Source of the DNA: Rhizobium sp. RU36D
Lineage (GTDB): Bacteria; Pseudomonadota; Alphaproteobacteria; Rhizobiales; Rhizobiaceae
Direction: 5' to 3'
Assembly (NCBI RefSeq): GCF_900176345.1
Contig: NZ_FWXU01000008.1
Location: 186,001-250,000, forward strand
DNA length: 64,000 nt
The notes under the pieces are model-generated. The model made no database searches. It was not told where the DNA came from and saw only the letters and a list, made by a program, of their open reading frames with translations. Each line of letters starts with the position of its first letter. Position 1 is the stretch's first letter. Below are positions 53,456-62,370 of the stretch, piece by piece. The position numbers were made by a program, and so were the translations under genes.

Positions 53456-53531
53456 GCCCGGATAGCTCAGTTGGTAGAGCAGCGGATTGAAAATCCGCGT
53501 GTCGGTGGTTCAAATCCGCCTCCGGGCACCA
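53456..53531 (+). tRNA. tRNA-Phe (anticodon GAA)
   Basis: The acceptor GCCCGGA pairs with TCCGGGC. The D-arm is GCTC/GAGC, the anticodon arm GCGGA-TTGAAAA-TCCGC gives GAA, and the T-arm is GGTGG-TTCAAAT-CCGCC. CCA is encoded at 53529-53531. It is 76 nt long. Confidence 0.97.
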
Positions 53532-53729
53532 TTCATTTTCACCCATAATGTCTTGTTCTATGCGTGCTGTACGTTTTTGCTTTAGGCGCTCGATGTCCGT
53601 GAGCCAACGTCTAACCGGTGGGAACTGTATGCCGGATCGCACAGATCGATATAGCACTGCCTCAGCACTTGCAGATACATATTAAAATACCTATGTAATT
53701 GGGGTATCCCAACGCTCAAAGGTATCTCC

Positions 53730-54068
53730 ATGCAGGTCCGCGATATCACCCCCAATTTTCACGTTACCGGGCAATTGCGTCCGGCGGATATCTCGAAAGC
53801 GGCCGAGGCCGGTTATTGCGCTGTCATCTGCATGCGGCCGGATGGCGAGGGATGGGGGCAGCCGAAGTTCTCGGAAATCGAGGCCGCTGGCAAAGCGAGC
53901 AATATCGCCGTGCATTATATTCCCGTCGGTGGGCCGGCCGTGCCGATGGAGCAGGCCCGCAAACTGCGCGCCCTTCTCAATGAGACCGAGGGTCCCGTGC
54001 TGGCCTTCTGCGCATCTGGGCAGCGATGCGCCGGGCTCTACCAGATGGCGCAGCAATTTGGCGGCTGA
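53730..54068 (+). CDS. TIGR01244-type sulfur transferase / phosphatase-like protein
   Basis: A 112-residue protein of the TIGR01244 (beta-lactamase-hydrolase-like, DSP-fold) family: ITPNFHVTGQLRPADISKAA, VICMRPDGE and the active-site loop AFCASGQRCAGLYQ, a C-x4-R pattern like rhodanese/dual-specificity phosphatases. In plant-associated bacteria a related domain works in sulfide detoxification; whether this one does is unknown. The region between it and tRNA-Phe (53532-53729) is AT-rich, with the dyad ACATA (53677-53681) / TATGT (53692-53696), a possible operator. Confidence 0.75.
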   Translation: MQVRDITPNFHVTGQLRPADISKAAEAGYCAVICMRPDGEGWGQPKFSEIEAAGKASNIAVHYIPVGGPAVPMEQARKLRALLNETEGPVLAFCASGQRCAGLYQMAQQFGG

Positions 54069-54244
54069 CGCAGGAACGTGCCTCCCGAGACAGAGCAAAG
54101 CTTCGCTCAAGTTTTGACCGCTAGACCGGTATAGCTCCAGATCCGTGGCCGGCCCCAACAAGGGCGCGGCCGTGGCCTGTGGAGCCCGCTTGGCATGCCG
54201 GGAGCGACCCCGACATGGGGCGGCAAAGCGAAGAGAGGCCAGGC

Positions 54245-55399
54245 ATGACGAAGCTATCCGTTTGCATTCCCGTCGAACCGGGCGTTTCGCCACCACTTCA
54301 TCTTGTCGGTGCCCTGCTGGAAAACCGGGCTTCGGATCTGGACATCATCGTTGCCTATCTCGATGCGGCCGATATCACGACACTCAGCGAAATCGCCGAC
54401 AGGGATAGCCGGCTGAAGCTTCTGGCCCCCGCTTCCGCCAATATGTCGGCCGCCGGCCTCTGGCTCCATGCGGCGACAGCGGCAACCGGCGACTGGATCA
54501 CGCTGGTCTATCCCGATGACATGCTGGAGCCCGATTTCCCCAGTCTCCTGCCCTATGTCGAGCGGGAATATCCGCATGCCGATGCCCTGGCCTGGAATGC
54601 CTTCCAGATCGCGCCCGATGCGTCCCCACACATCAAGACCAATGTTCCCCTGCCGATCGTGCACCACGTGTCGGAGGTGGACAAGACACAGATGCTGCAG
54701 GCCTTCTTCCAGTGGGTCGAATGCCAGCGCACGCCGCGCATGCCCTTCGGCCTCTACCATGGCGCAATCAAGCGCAGCCTGAGGGATGCCATTCTTGTCG
54801 CCACCGGGCCGCTCAGCTGGCTGACACCGGTGCCGCAATATGAGTGGGCAGCGCGAGTAGCCGTCTTTGCCGGCGGATTTGCGCTGGCCAACCGGCCGCT
54901 CTCGGCCGCCAGCATCGAGCCCTTCCGCGCGCGCCGCATTCCCTCGGCCCTGCAGGGCTTTCCTTTCGATGCGAGCCTGGGGCTCACCGCCGCGATCGCC
55001 GAGGTGCAGGCCCGCGTGTTGCATGAGCTCGGCGCGGAGTGGAACGGCTTCAACGAAGATTTCGTGCGTGCCTGCATGCTGGACTGCATGCTGGAACATG
55101 ACAATGCCGCCTTCCTGCCGAAATGCCAGGGCTATTACGCCGCCTTCCACCGGATGCCCGGTGGTGCGGAACTGGCGCCCCGGTTCCAGCCGCAGTATCT
55201 CAGCCAGCCACCGGCCGATACGCGCCGCGGCGTCTATGGCAAGACCCTGCTGGTCGATCGCTTCATCGGCGGCGCCCGCACGGCCCAGGACTTCTATCGG
55301 GTCGTGAAGATGATGATGACCCCCATTGCCATCATCACGGAAAATCCCGAACTCCTGATGGAAAGCGCCAACCCGAACAGTCTGGTACCCGCGGCATGA
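54245..55399 (+). CDS. Glycosyltransferase family 2-like protein
   Basis: A 384-residue protein with a GT-A style N-terminal half: MTKLSVCIPVEPG, then GDWITLVYPDDMLEPDF, where the DD pair is the usual nucleotide-sugar metal site. The C-terminal half is not recognised. Sequence style and length resemble the glycosyltransferase at 58225-59484, suggesting related roles in surface polysaccharide assembly. ATG 54245 follows GAGAGGCCAGG. Its stop overlaps the aminotransferase start (ATGA), so they are coupled. Confidence 0.75.
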   Translation: MTKLSVCIPVEPGVSPPLHLVGALLENRASDLDIIVAYLDAADITTLSEIADRDSRLKLLAPASANMSAAGLWLHAATAATGDWITLVYPDDMLEPDFPSLLPYVEREYPHADALAWNAFQIAPDASPHIKTNVPLPIVHHVSEVDKTQMLQAFFQWVECQRTPRMPFGLYHGAIKRSLRDAILVATGPLSWLTPVPQYEWAARVAVFAGGFALANRPLSAASIEPFRARRIPSALQGFPFDASLGLTAAIAEVQARVLHELGAEWNGFNEDFVRACMLDCMLEHDNAAFLPKCQGYYAAFHRMPGGAELAPRFQPQYLSQPPADTRRGVYGKTLLVDRFIGGARTAQDFYRVVKMMMTPIAIITENPELLMESANPNSLVPAA

Positions 55400-56559
55400 A
55401 CGCGCGCATTCTCTATACAAAACCATCCATTACGGCGCTTGAAGTCCAGTATGCCACGGACGCAGCCGCCAATGGCTGGGGACCGCAATGCTACGACTAC
55501 ATCATCAGGCTCGAAAGCCAGTTTCGCGAGCATCTCGGAACCCGCTTCGCCATCGCCACGTCGAGCTGCACCGGCGCCACGCACATGGGCCTTGCCGCGC
55601 TGGGCGTGGGTCCTGGCGACGAGGTGATCCTCGCGGATACCAACTGGATTGCGACCGCCGCGCCTGTGACGCATCTCGGCGCCACACCCGTTTTCGTCGA
55701 TATCGATCCCGTCAGCTGGTGCATCGATCCTGAGGCTGCGGAAAGGGCGATCACGCCGCGGACCAAGGCGATCATCGCCACTCATATCTATGGCAACCTT
55801 GCCGACATCGATGCCCTCATGGATATCGGCAAGCGCTATGGCATTGCGGTGATTGAAGATAGCGCCGAAGCCTTGGGTTCAGTTACCCATGGCCGGCGCG
55901 CAGGTTCGGTCGGCCTGTTCGGCACCTTCTCCTTTCACGGCACCAAGACGATCACGACAGGCGAAGGCGGCATGTTCGTCACCAGTGACGAAGCGCTGTA
56001 TGAAAAGGTGCTGATGCTGAGCAATCACGGCCGTTCCCGGCATCAGATGAAGCAGTTCTGGCCGGATGCCGTCGGGTTCAAGTACAAGATGCCGAACATC
56101 GCTGCGGCTCTCGGTTGCGCCCAGATGGAGCGCATCGAGGAACTGACCGCGCGCAAGCGAGAGATTTTCGCTCGCTACCGCACTTATCTCGCAGGCATCG
56201 ACGGCATCTCGCTCAATCCGGAGCCGCTTGGCACAGTGAACGGCGCCTGGATGCCGACCGCTGTCCTGGCACCCGAACTCGGCATTTCGCGGGAGGACAT
56301 GATGGCCGCCTTCACGGCCGACAACATCGATGCCCGGGTCTTCTTCTATCCGCTGTCCAGCCTGCCGATGTTCACGCCGCAGCTGGAAAATGTCCATGCC
56401 TATGACATTCCCGGCCGGGCGATCAATCTGCCGAGCTACCACGACATGAGCGAGGACGACATCGCGCGGGTATCGGGCATCATGCTTGCGCTTGTTTCCA
56501 AAGCGAGAGAAGCAGCTTCCAGCCTCCCATCGAAACGCCGCGGCAAGCGCCCTGCCTAA
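55396..56559 (+). CDS. DegT/DnrJ/EryC1/StrS-type sugar aminotransferase
   Basis: A 387-residue PLP enzyme that aminates a keto-sugar nucleotide. Motifs: GTRFAIATSSCTGATHMGLA, DEVILADTNWIATA, DSAEALGS, and the PLP lysine in FSFHGTKTITTGEGGM. The nearest functional types are perosamine and related 4-amino-sugar synthases. A basic C-terminal tail (KRRGKRPA) is unusual. Translation is coupled to the upstream glycosyltransferase. The product probably ends in the O-antigen or another surface glycan made by this cluster. Confidence 0.88.
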   Translation: MNARILYTKPSITALEVQYATDAAANGWGPQCYDYIIRLESQFREHLGTRFAIATSSCTGATHMGLAALGVGPGDEVILADTNWIATAAPVTHLGATPVFVDIDPVSWCIDPEAAERAITPRTKAIIATHIYGNLADIDALMDIGKRYGIAVIEDSAEALGSVTHGRRAGSVGLFGTFSFHGTKTITTGEGGMFVTSDEALYEKVLMLSNHGRSRHQMKQFWPDAVGFKYKMPNIAAALGCAQMERIEELTARKREIFARYRTYLAGIDGISLNPEPLGTVNGAWMPTAVLAPELGISREDMMAAFTADNIDARVFFYPLSSLPMFTPQLENVHAYDIPGRAINLPSYHDMSEDDIARVSGIMLALVSKAREAASSLPSKRRGKRPA

Positions 56560-56606
56560 ACCCAAGCCGCATTCGTATCCGTATCCCAATAAGGTTTGCC
56601 AGTTTC

Positions 56607-57359
56607 ATGACCACCAAAGACGATCGCCAGGAATTCGAAGCTCGCAAGCGCGAGATGAGCCTTGCGCTCGGCCAGGACGAGGCCGCCTTCAACCAGGCCC
56701 TGGATACGATCGTCACCTTGGACAAATACGACTACTCCTATCTCTGGTCGTGGATGGGCCTGCCGATCATCCAGATGCCGGCAGACGTGATGGCGACCCA
56801 GGAAGTGATTTGGGCCACCAAGCCCGACGTCATTGTGGAGACCGGCGTCGCCCGCGGCGGCTCGATGATCTTCCAGGCGTCCCTCCTACAACTGATCGGC
56901 AAGGGCAAGGTGGTCGGCGTCGATATCGATATCCGCGCCCACAACCGGCAGGCGATCGAAACCCACCCGCTGGCGCACCGCGTTGAACTGATCGAGGGGC
57001 CGTCTACGGCGCCGGAAACCATGGCCAAGGTCAAGGCGTCGATCCCCGCAGGTGCGACGGTTATGGTTATCCTCGACAGCGATCATAGCCGTGCCCATGT
57101 GCTGGACGAACTCCGCCACTATGCACCGCTGGTCACGGAGGGTCAGTATCTGGTTGTTGCCGACACGCTTCTCGGCCGCAGCAGACCGGAACAGGTTCCC
57201 ACCAAGCGGTCCAAGGTGCTCTACCCGGGCGACGAGCCGCTAACCGCGCTTCATGATTACCTCAAGGAAACCGAGCGCTTCGTGCCGGATGACGTGATCA
57301 ACGGCAAGCTGGTGCTGTCGAGCTCTCCGGGGGGGTATATGAGGTGCGTTCGTCCCTGA
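56607..57359 (+). CDS. CmcI-type (cephalosporin hydroxylase family) SAM-dependent methyltransferase
   Basis: A 250-residue protein of the CmcI/rhamnosyl O-methyltransferase family. The SAM-binding part reads PDVIVETGVARGGSMIFQAS and VVGVDIDIRAHNRQ, followed by VMVILDSDHSRAHVLDEL and YLVVADT. Members methylate hydroxyls of sugars in surface glycans; despite the family name they are methyltransferases. The position between a sugar aminotransferase and WbqC supports a glycan role. The same frame stays open after its stop to the next gene (see findings). Confidence 0.8.
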   Translation: MTTKDDRQEFEARKREMSLALGQDEAAFNQALDTIVTLDKYDYSYLWSWMGLPIIQMPADVMATQEVIWATKPDVIVETGVARGGSMIFQASLLQLIGKGKVVGVDIDIRAHNRQAIETHPLAHRVELIEGPSTAPETMAKVKASIPAGATVMVILDSDHSRAHVLDELRHYAPLVTEGQYLVVADTLLGRSRPEQVPTKRSKVLYPGDEPLTALHDYLKETERFVPDDVINGKLVLSSSPGGYMRCVRP

Positions 57360-57451
57360 CATCGTGTCCTTGCATACCGAGTCTTCGTCGATATCGATGG
57401 AAAGGGCCGTGACGTGCTCTTTCTGGAACGCGTGCTTTCGGACCTCCCTGC

Positions 57452-58171
57452 ATGACAACAGTCGTCATCTCGCAGCCCATGCTGTTTCCCTGGCCGGGCT
57501 TCTTCGAGCAGCTATCCCTAGCAGATGTCTATATCCATCTAGATGATGCGCAATTCTCCAAGGGCAGCTTCACCAATCGTATCCAGGTCAAGTTTCCGGA
57601 TGGCCGTCGCTGGATGACGGTTCCCTTGGCCGGCAAGGGCAGCTTCCAGCGAATTGCCGACCTGGAGGCCCAGGGAAGCGACTGGCGGCGCGGGCATCGG
57701 GACCTCCTGCGACAATCCCTGCGCGACGCGCCTTATCTCGGCGAGGCGCTCACCATCCTGGACGAGGTTTATCGACACGACAATCTCTGCGACCTGCTGA
57801 TGGCGAGCATCGACATACCCGCACGCTATCTCGGCATTTCCCCCGGCAGAACGATCGCGCGCAGCAGTGGCCTGGAGATCGAAGGCAGTTCGTGGCCGCG
57901 CGTGCTTGCCATGGTCGAACGCGTCGACGGTAAGCGATACCTGACCGGTCATGGCGCCGCACGCTATCTCGACCATGAGGCTTTCAATGCAGCCGACGTT
58001 GCCGTGGACTATATCGATTACAGCCTAACGCCCTGGCCGCAGGGTCCAGGCGACTTTACGCCCTATGTGACGATCCTCGACCTGATCGCCCATACCGGCC
58101 CGCAAGCTCGCGACTACCTGAAGCCGCGCATCATTGACTGGCGGGACTTCCTGAAGCGTCGCGAAGGCTGA
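57452..58171 (+). CDS. WbqC-like family protein
   Basis: A 239-residue WbqC-family protein: VVISQPMLFPWPGFFEQLSL, DDAQFSKGSFTNRIQVK, WMTVPLAGKGSFQ and ARSSGLEIEGS. The family is found in O-antigen clusters beside sugar aminotransferases and is thought to modify amino sugars, perhaps as an acyltransferase, but its reaction is not settled. It is the last + strand gene of the glycan set and ends at a hairpin shared with the convergent glycosyltransferase. Confidence 0.82.
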   Translation: MTTVVISQPMLFPWPGFFEQLSLADVYIHLDDAQFSKGSFTNRIQVKFPDGRRWMTVPLAGKGSFQRIADLEAQGSDWRRGHRDLLRQSLRDAPYLGEALTILDEVYRHDNLCDLLMASIDIPARYLGISPGRTIARSSGLEIEGSSWPRVLAMVERVDGKRYLTGHGAARYLDHEAFNAADVAVDYIDYSLTPWPQGPGDFTPYVTILDLIAHTGPQARDYLKPRIIDWRDFLKRREG

Positions 58172-58184
58172 TCATCGACATTGC

Positions 58185-58209
58185 AGATGCCTGGATACTC
58201 CAGGCATCT
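58185..58209. terminator. Bidirectional hairpin between convergent glycan genes
   Basis: A perfect 11-bp inverted repeat, AGATGCCTGGA (58185-58195) with TCCAGGCATCT (58199-58209), and a 3-base loop. It lies 13 bases after the wbqC-like stop and 15 bases after the stop of the - strand glycosyltransferase. The T-runs are weak, but the position suits termination on both strands. Confidence 0.6.
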
Positions 58210-58224
58210 CAAGAGCTTAACGCC

Positions 58225-59484
58225 TCAGGCCCGCCGCTTTTTCAGCGCCAGCGCCATCGCCTCGGCTTCGGAAATCATCTTGTTCGTCGGCTTTTGCAGG
58301 TTGATGTCCAGATGCGCAGGCGGATGGCTGATTGCATTGACGATGTCGAACAGTTCGGCCGGCGTCTCGATCCCCAGCGCATCGGTCTTGATATAGACCA
58401 CGTCATCGGTGAACCCCGTCACGGCCAGTCCCTTTTCCTGCGCCTTGAACTCCGGCTGGTAATATTGCAGGAAGCGCCCTTCCTTCCAGATGCTGAAGGC
58501 CTTGGTGTAGCGGGCGCGCGATTCTTCGAACGCCTCAAGCTCGCCATAGACCCCAGTGTTGAAGGCACAGGCCTTGGCGAAATTGATTTCCCAGTCCTTG
58601 ACGTTGACCTTGTACTTCTTCTTGAACCAATGCTGCGTCATGCCGATGGCGCCGGTCATCCCGACATCCATCTTGAAGGGGAAGTCGCGGACCTGTTCAT
58701 CTTCGTCGATGTTACGCCTTGCTTCCTTGGTGAAGGTCTCGTTCTTTTTGACGGAATCCTTGGGACGCGCAACAGCGAAGGAGTTTGATTGGGGGCAACT
58801 TCCCATGACAGAAAACGGGCGCTGGCAATAGACGAAACGGCGGCCGGTGTGGATGACCTTCATCGCCATCTCGTAATCGACATTGGGATATTCGAAATAT
58901 GTGCCGCAATAGCGGCGCTTGATCCGCTCGAGCAACTCCCTCGAAATCGCCGAGTGATAAATGGAAAAGCCAGACGTCGGAACGACGCGGGCATCGACCC
59001 AGCGGAACATGCGGTCGACGGCATGGTCCTGGGTCACCTCGATCGTCGTTGCATGCAGTTGCACGCCGACGGGCGCCTGAGGCTCATCAGGCGTGGGCCA
59101 TCGATAGGAAATGCAGCCCCAGCTCAGCGCTTCCAGATCCGGAAGCTGCTCCGTGCAGCGGTTGATGGCGTCGATGACATCGGGCTCGCAATGGTCGTCA
59201 TCGCCGATCACGGTCACCCAGTCACCGGTGGAGGCCGCGACCGTGCGCTCCCAGTTCTCCATCATCGAATAGGTATGGTCGCCTGAAGGAAGGTAGATGA
59301 CCCGCGGATCCTTCTTCGCCGCCGCCATGTAGTCGTTCATGATCGAGGGATCGTCGGAATTGTCGGCAAAGATGAACTGCACATCGGGGCGTGGATTGCG
59401 GATCATACCCTCGATCGTCTTCTGGAAATAGTATTGGCGGTTGCGCGAGGGGACGCAAATCGACAGTCTCGGCGTTCCGGCCAT
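58225..59484 (-). CDS. Glycosyltransferase family 2
   Basis: A 419-residue GT-A glycosyltransferase: N-terminal PRLSICVPSRNRQYYFQKTI, FIFADNSDDPSIMNDYM and the metal motif GDWVTVIGDDDHCEPDVIDA. The C-terminal 200 residues are helical and charged with no membrane span, so it is probably a cytosolic or peripheral enzyme that adds one sugar to a surface glycan. It lies 163 bases downstream of the C-methyltransferase on the same strand. Confidence 0.83.
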   Translation of the reverse strand: MAGTPRLSICVPSRNRQYYFQKTIEGMIRNPRPDVQFIFADNSDDPSIMNDYMAAAKKDPRVIYLPSGDHTYSMMENWERTVAASTGDWVTVIGDDDHCEPDVIDAINRCTEQLPDLEALSWGCISYRWPTPDEPQAPVGVQLHATTIEVTQDHAVDRMFRWVDARVVPTSGFSIYHSAISRELLERIKRRYCGTYFEYPNVDYEMAMKVIHTGRRFVYCQRPFSVMGSCPQSNSFAVARPKDSVKKNETFTKEARRNIDEDEQVRDFPFKMDVGMTGAIGMTQHWFKKKYKVNVKDWEINFAKACAFNTGVYGELEAFEESRARYTKAFSIWKEGRFLQYYQPEFKAQEKGLAVTGFTDDVVYIKTDALGIETPAELFDIVNAISHPPAHLDINLQKPTNKMISEAEAMALALKKRRA

Positions 59485-59647
59485 GCCCGTTCTCCATGCT
59501 TTTCAGACCACGCTATAGCGCAGGTCCCGACGGCCAACATCTGGGCCTGATTTTATTGCTTCTCTTCGATTGCCTGGTCGGGAGCCAGGTCGGCCCTGTC
59601 CTCGATCAGGCTTGCCCTGACTTCCGCGAGCTTGGCGACGGCGACCT

Positions 59648-60874
59648 CTAGTCGATCGTGAGGCTCGGGACCGCTGTCACGAACTTCCCATCCCAGTCTC
59701 TGATATACGAAAGCTGTTGCTTGATTTCGCGTTGAATGTTCCATGGCAGGATCACGATCCTTTGGGGTTTCTGTTCACGGATGGCACTTTCATCCATGAT
59801 CGGGATGCGGCTGCCGGGCATGAACTGGCCCTGCTTTGCCGGGTTCTTGTCGACAACAAAGGACATCATGTCCGCCTTCACGCCCGCAAAGTTCAGGAGC
59901 GTGTTACCCTTGGCCGCAGCTCCGTAAGCCGCGACCGAAATATTGCTACGCTGACAATCGATGAGGAATTCAAGGAAATCATTGCGAACGCGCTCAGCCG
60001 CCCGCTGGAACGCGCCATAGCTGTCGGCATCCAGCAGCCCGGCTGCGGCTTCCTCGGCCAGGACCCGATCGACATTGGCGCTGCGTGGATGGGCCGACGC
60101 ATCACTCCGGCATGCAAAGACCCTCAAGCTTCCGCCATGCCAGGGCGTGGTGGCCACGTCGAAGACCGAAAGCCCATTAGCCCTGAAAATGCGATCCACC
60201 GCCGTCAGCGACAGATAGGAATAATGCTCGTGATAGGCCGTATCGAACTGGGCCTCAGCGATCATGTTCAGGAGATGCGGGAATTCGAAGGTCGCCACAC
60301 CCGTCGGCTTCAAGAGGGTGGCAAAGCCGCTGACGAAATCGTTGATATCTGGAACATGGGCCAGAACGTTGTTCGCCGCCGTCAGGTCCGCCTGCCATCC
60401 CCTGGAAACGAGATCGCGCGCTAGGTCGACGCCGAAGAATTCCTCGACGATCTCGATCCCTTTTTGCCGCGCCGCCGCCGCCGTGCTGGCCGTCGGCTCC
60501 ACGCCGAGGCAGGCAATGCCGCGCTCCTTGACCCATTGCAGCAAATAGCCGTCATTGGCGGCCACCTCGATGACCCGCGACGACGGGCCGAGCCCGAAAC
60601 GCTCCGTCATATCGGCGACATAGCGGCGGGCGTGATCAACCCAGGATGTCGCGAAGGAACTGAAATAGGCGTAGTTTTCCGAGAAGAAGGTCTCGCGGGA
60701 AGCAAAGTCCTCTGTCTGCACCAGCAGACAATCGCCACAGACGCGAATGACGAGGGGATACCACGTTTCGGGGCCGGACAGGGCTTCGCGCGTCAGATAG
60801 GAATTCGACGGCGGGGCGCTGCCGAGATCAAGAAACGGCTTCATGTTTTGGGATTGGCAGTGACGGCACTTCAT
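59648..60874 (-). CDS. Sugar C-methyltransferase (zinc-binding N domain, TylCIII/NovU type)
   Basis: A 408-residue methyltransferase with three parts: an N-terminal zinc-binding domain (KCRHCQSQN, RVCGDCLLVQ), a SAM-binding core (RVIEVAANDGYLLQWVKERG, TAANNVLAHVPDINDF) and a C-terminal C-methyltransferase domain with YHEHYSYLSL and YGAAAKGNTLLNFAG. The family C-methylates a keto-sugar nucleotide, creating branched sugars. It overlaps the epimerase-like gene by 4 bases and lies with rfbF, which suggests action on a CDP-linked keto-sugar. Confidence 0.88.
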   Translation of the reverse strand: MKCRHCQSQNMKPFLDLGSAPPSNSYLTREALSGPETWYPLVIRVCGDCLLVQTEDFASRETFFSENYAYFSSFATSWVDHARRYVADMTERFGLGPSSRVIEVAANDGYLLQWVKERGIACLGVEPTASTAAAARQKGIEIVEEFFGVDLARDLVSRGWQADLTAANNVLAHVPDINDFVSGFATLLKPTGVATFEFPHLLNMIAEAQFDTAYHEHYSYLSLTAVDRIFRANGLSVFDVATTPWHGGSLRVFACRSDASAHPRSANVDRVLAEEAAAGLLDADSYGAFQRAAERVRNDFLEFLIDCQRSNISVAAYGAAAKGNTLLNFAGVKADMMSFVVDKNPAKQGQFMPGSRIPIMDESAIREQKPQRIVILPWNIQREIKQQLSYIRDWDGKFVTAVPSLTID

Positions 60875-61434
60875 GCGGCCACTCCCTGATATCCGCGGTC
60901 AACCATGGGGCGGGCCTTGTCGCGCTCCGAGATCACGCTGACCGGCAGCGGCCATGTCACGCCAATCGTCGGATCAAGGCAGTTCAACCCATCTTCCGAC
61001 TGCGCGCTGTAGGGCGCGGAATGGGCATAGATCATGCGGACATCATCGGTCAGGGTCTGGAAGCCATGGGCAAAACCGGCGGGGATCAGGAAGGAGCAGC
61101 CGTTTTCGGCCGACAGTTCCACGCCGAAATGCTGGAGAAAGGTCGGAGAGCCGCGCCGCAGATCCAGCGCGACGTCATAGATCGCACCTGCTGTGCAGGC
61201 GACCAGCTTGGTTTCCGCAAAGGGCGGATGCTGGAAATGGAAGCCACGCAAGGTGCCCTTGGTGGTAGTTCCGGTCTCGTTGATTTGTGCCACCGGACCC
61301 GACCAGCCCAGTTCCTCAAGATCGTCGGGCTCGAAAAGCCGTGACAGGAAGCCCCTGTCATCGGCAATTTTCTTGCGGCGCAGGAGTTTTGCGCCGCCAA
61401 GCGCTTCCGAGATCAATTCAAACCGTCCGGCCAC
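60871..61434 (-). CDS. dTDP-4-dehydrorhamnose 3,5-epimerase family (RfbC-like) protein
   Basis: A cupin-fold sugar epimerase of about 187 residues: RRKKIADDRGFLSRLFEPDD, TLRGFHFQHPPFAETKLVAC, and the catalytic-region FLIPAGFAHGFQTL. It epimerises C3 and/or C5 of a 4-keto-sugar nucleotide. I start it at GTG 61434, just after the rfbF stop, because the following AGRFEL fits the usual family N terminus; a GTG at 61452 would overlap rfbF by 16 bases. Its partners imply a CDP- rather than dTDP-linked substrate, which is inference. Confidence 0.85.
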   Translation of the reverse strand: MAGRFELISEALGGAKLLRRKKIADDRGFLSRLFEPDDLEELGWSGPVAQINETGTTTKGTLRGFHFQHPPFAETKLVACTAGAIYDVALDLRRGSPTFLQHFGVELSAENGCSFLIPAGFAHGFQTLTDDVRMIYAHSAPYSAQSEDGLNCLDPTIGVTWPLPVSVISERDKARPMVDRGYQGVAA

Positions 61435-61436
61435 GC

Positions 61437-62207
61437 TTACCAGCTCTTCCACGGCGCATTGCCGCTCGACCAGAGGGATTCCAGGAGGTTCTTGTCGCGC
61501 AGAGTGTCCATGGGTTGCCAGAAGCCCTGGTGGAAATAGGCCTTGAGCTGGCCATCGCTGGCAAGCCCGGTCAGCGGGCCCCCTTCCCAGATGGTGTTGT
61601 CATCCTCGATCCGGTCTATGCAGCGCGGCGACAGAACGAAGAAGCCACCATTGATAAAACCGCCCTCGCCTTCAGGCTTCTCGATGAAGCCCTCGACCGT
61701 GTCGCCGGTCAGCTTGAGCGCGCCGAAACGGGCCGGAGGACGCACGGCGGTCACGGTCGCGTCGCGGCCATGTTCCTTGTGAAAGCGGATCGTGGCGCCG
61801 ATATCGACGTCGCTGACCCCGTCGCCGTAAGTGAAACAGAACGCTTCCTCATCGCGCAGATAGGGCGCAACGCGCTTCAACCGTCCGCCAGTCATGGAAT
61901 TCTCGCCGGTGTCGACAAGCGTCACACGCCAGTTTTCGGCGCTTTTGCGATGGAACTGCATCTGGTTCTCAGCCAGATCGAACGTCATGTCCGACATGTG
62001 CAGGCCGTAATTGGCGAAGTATTCCTTGATGACATAGCCGCGGAAACCGCAGCAGACGATGAAGTCGCGGATCCCGTGGCCGTGATAGAGTTTCATGATG
62101 TGCCAGAGGATCGGCTTGCCGCCGATTTCGATCATCGGCTTGGGCCGCAGATGGGTTTCCTCGGCGATGCGCGAGCCAAGACCGCCTGCAAGGATCACGG
62201 CCTTCAT
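61437..62207 (-). CDS. rfbF: Glucose-1-phosphate cytidylyltransferase
   Basis: A 256-residue nucleotidyltransferase: [18 protein letters not shown] with [32 protein letters not shown] and [11 protein letters not shown]. It makes CDP-glucose, the entry point to CDP-3,6-dideoxyhexoses and branched CDP-sugars. The usual next enzyme, CDP-glucose 4,6-dehydratase (RfbG), is not in this window. The gene is followed directly by the epimerase-like and C-methyltransferase genes. A 163-base gap separates it from galE. Confidence 0.93.
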   Translation of the reverse strand: MKAVILAGGLGSRIAEETHLRPKPMIEIGGKPILWHIMKLYHGHGIRDFIVCCGFRGYVIKEYFANYGLHMSDMTFDLAENQMQFHRKSAENWRVTLVDTGENSMTGGRLKRVAPYLRDEEAFCFTYGDGVSDVDIGATIRFHKEHGRDATVTAVRPPARFGALKLTGDTVEGFIEKPEGEGGFINGGFFVLSPRCIDRIEDDNTIWEGGPLTGLASDGQLKAYFHQGFWQPMDTLRDKNLLESLWSSGNAPWKSW

Positions 62208-62370
62208 GCCACAATCCCCCGCAACCCGGTCGAAAGCCGGGCTTTTGCCCGCGCTCCGCTACGCGATCTTGATAACGCCATGTCCCCAACCCGCCTGCAA
62301 ATGCTCTATTGCAGGTCGGAAACTATCGCGCGAAGCTGTCGTCAAACTGGTGGCGCTGGATCTGCGGTTG

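Noticed and set aside
53456..53531. Integration site at tRNA-Phe
   Set aside because: No integrase gene and no second copy of the tRNA 3' end were seen within the window.
59553..59744. 63-codon - strand frame between the C-methyltransferase and glycosyltransferase genes
   Set aside because: Its first half overlaps the methyltransferase in another frame and no start lies after that overlap; the C-terminal part (KLAEVRASLIEDRADLAP) looks coding-like but cannot be supported.
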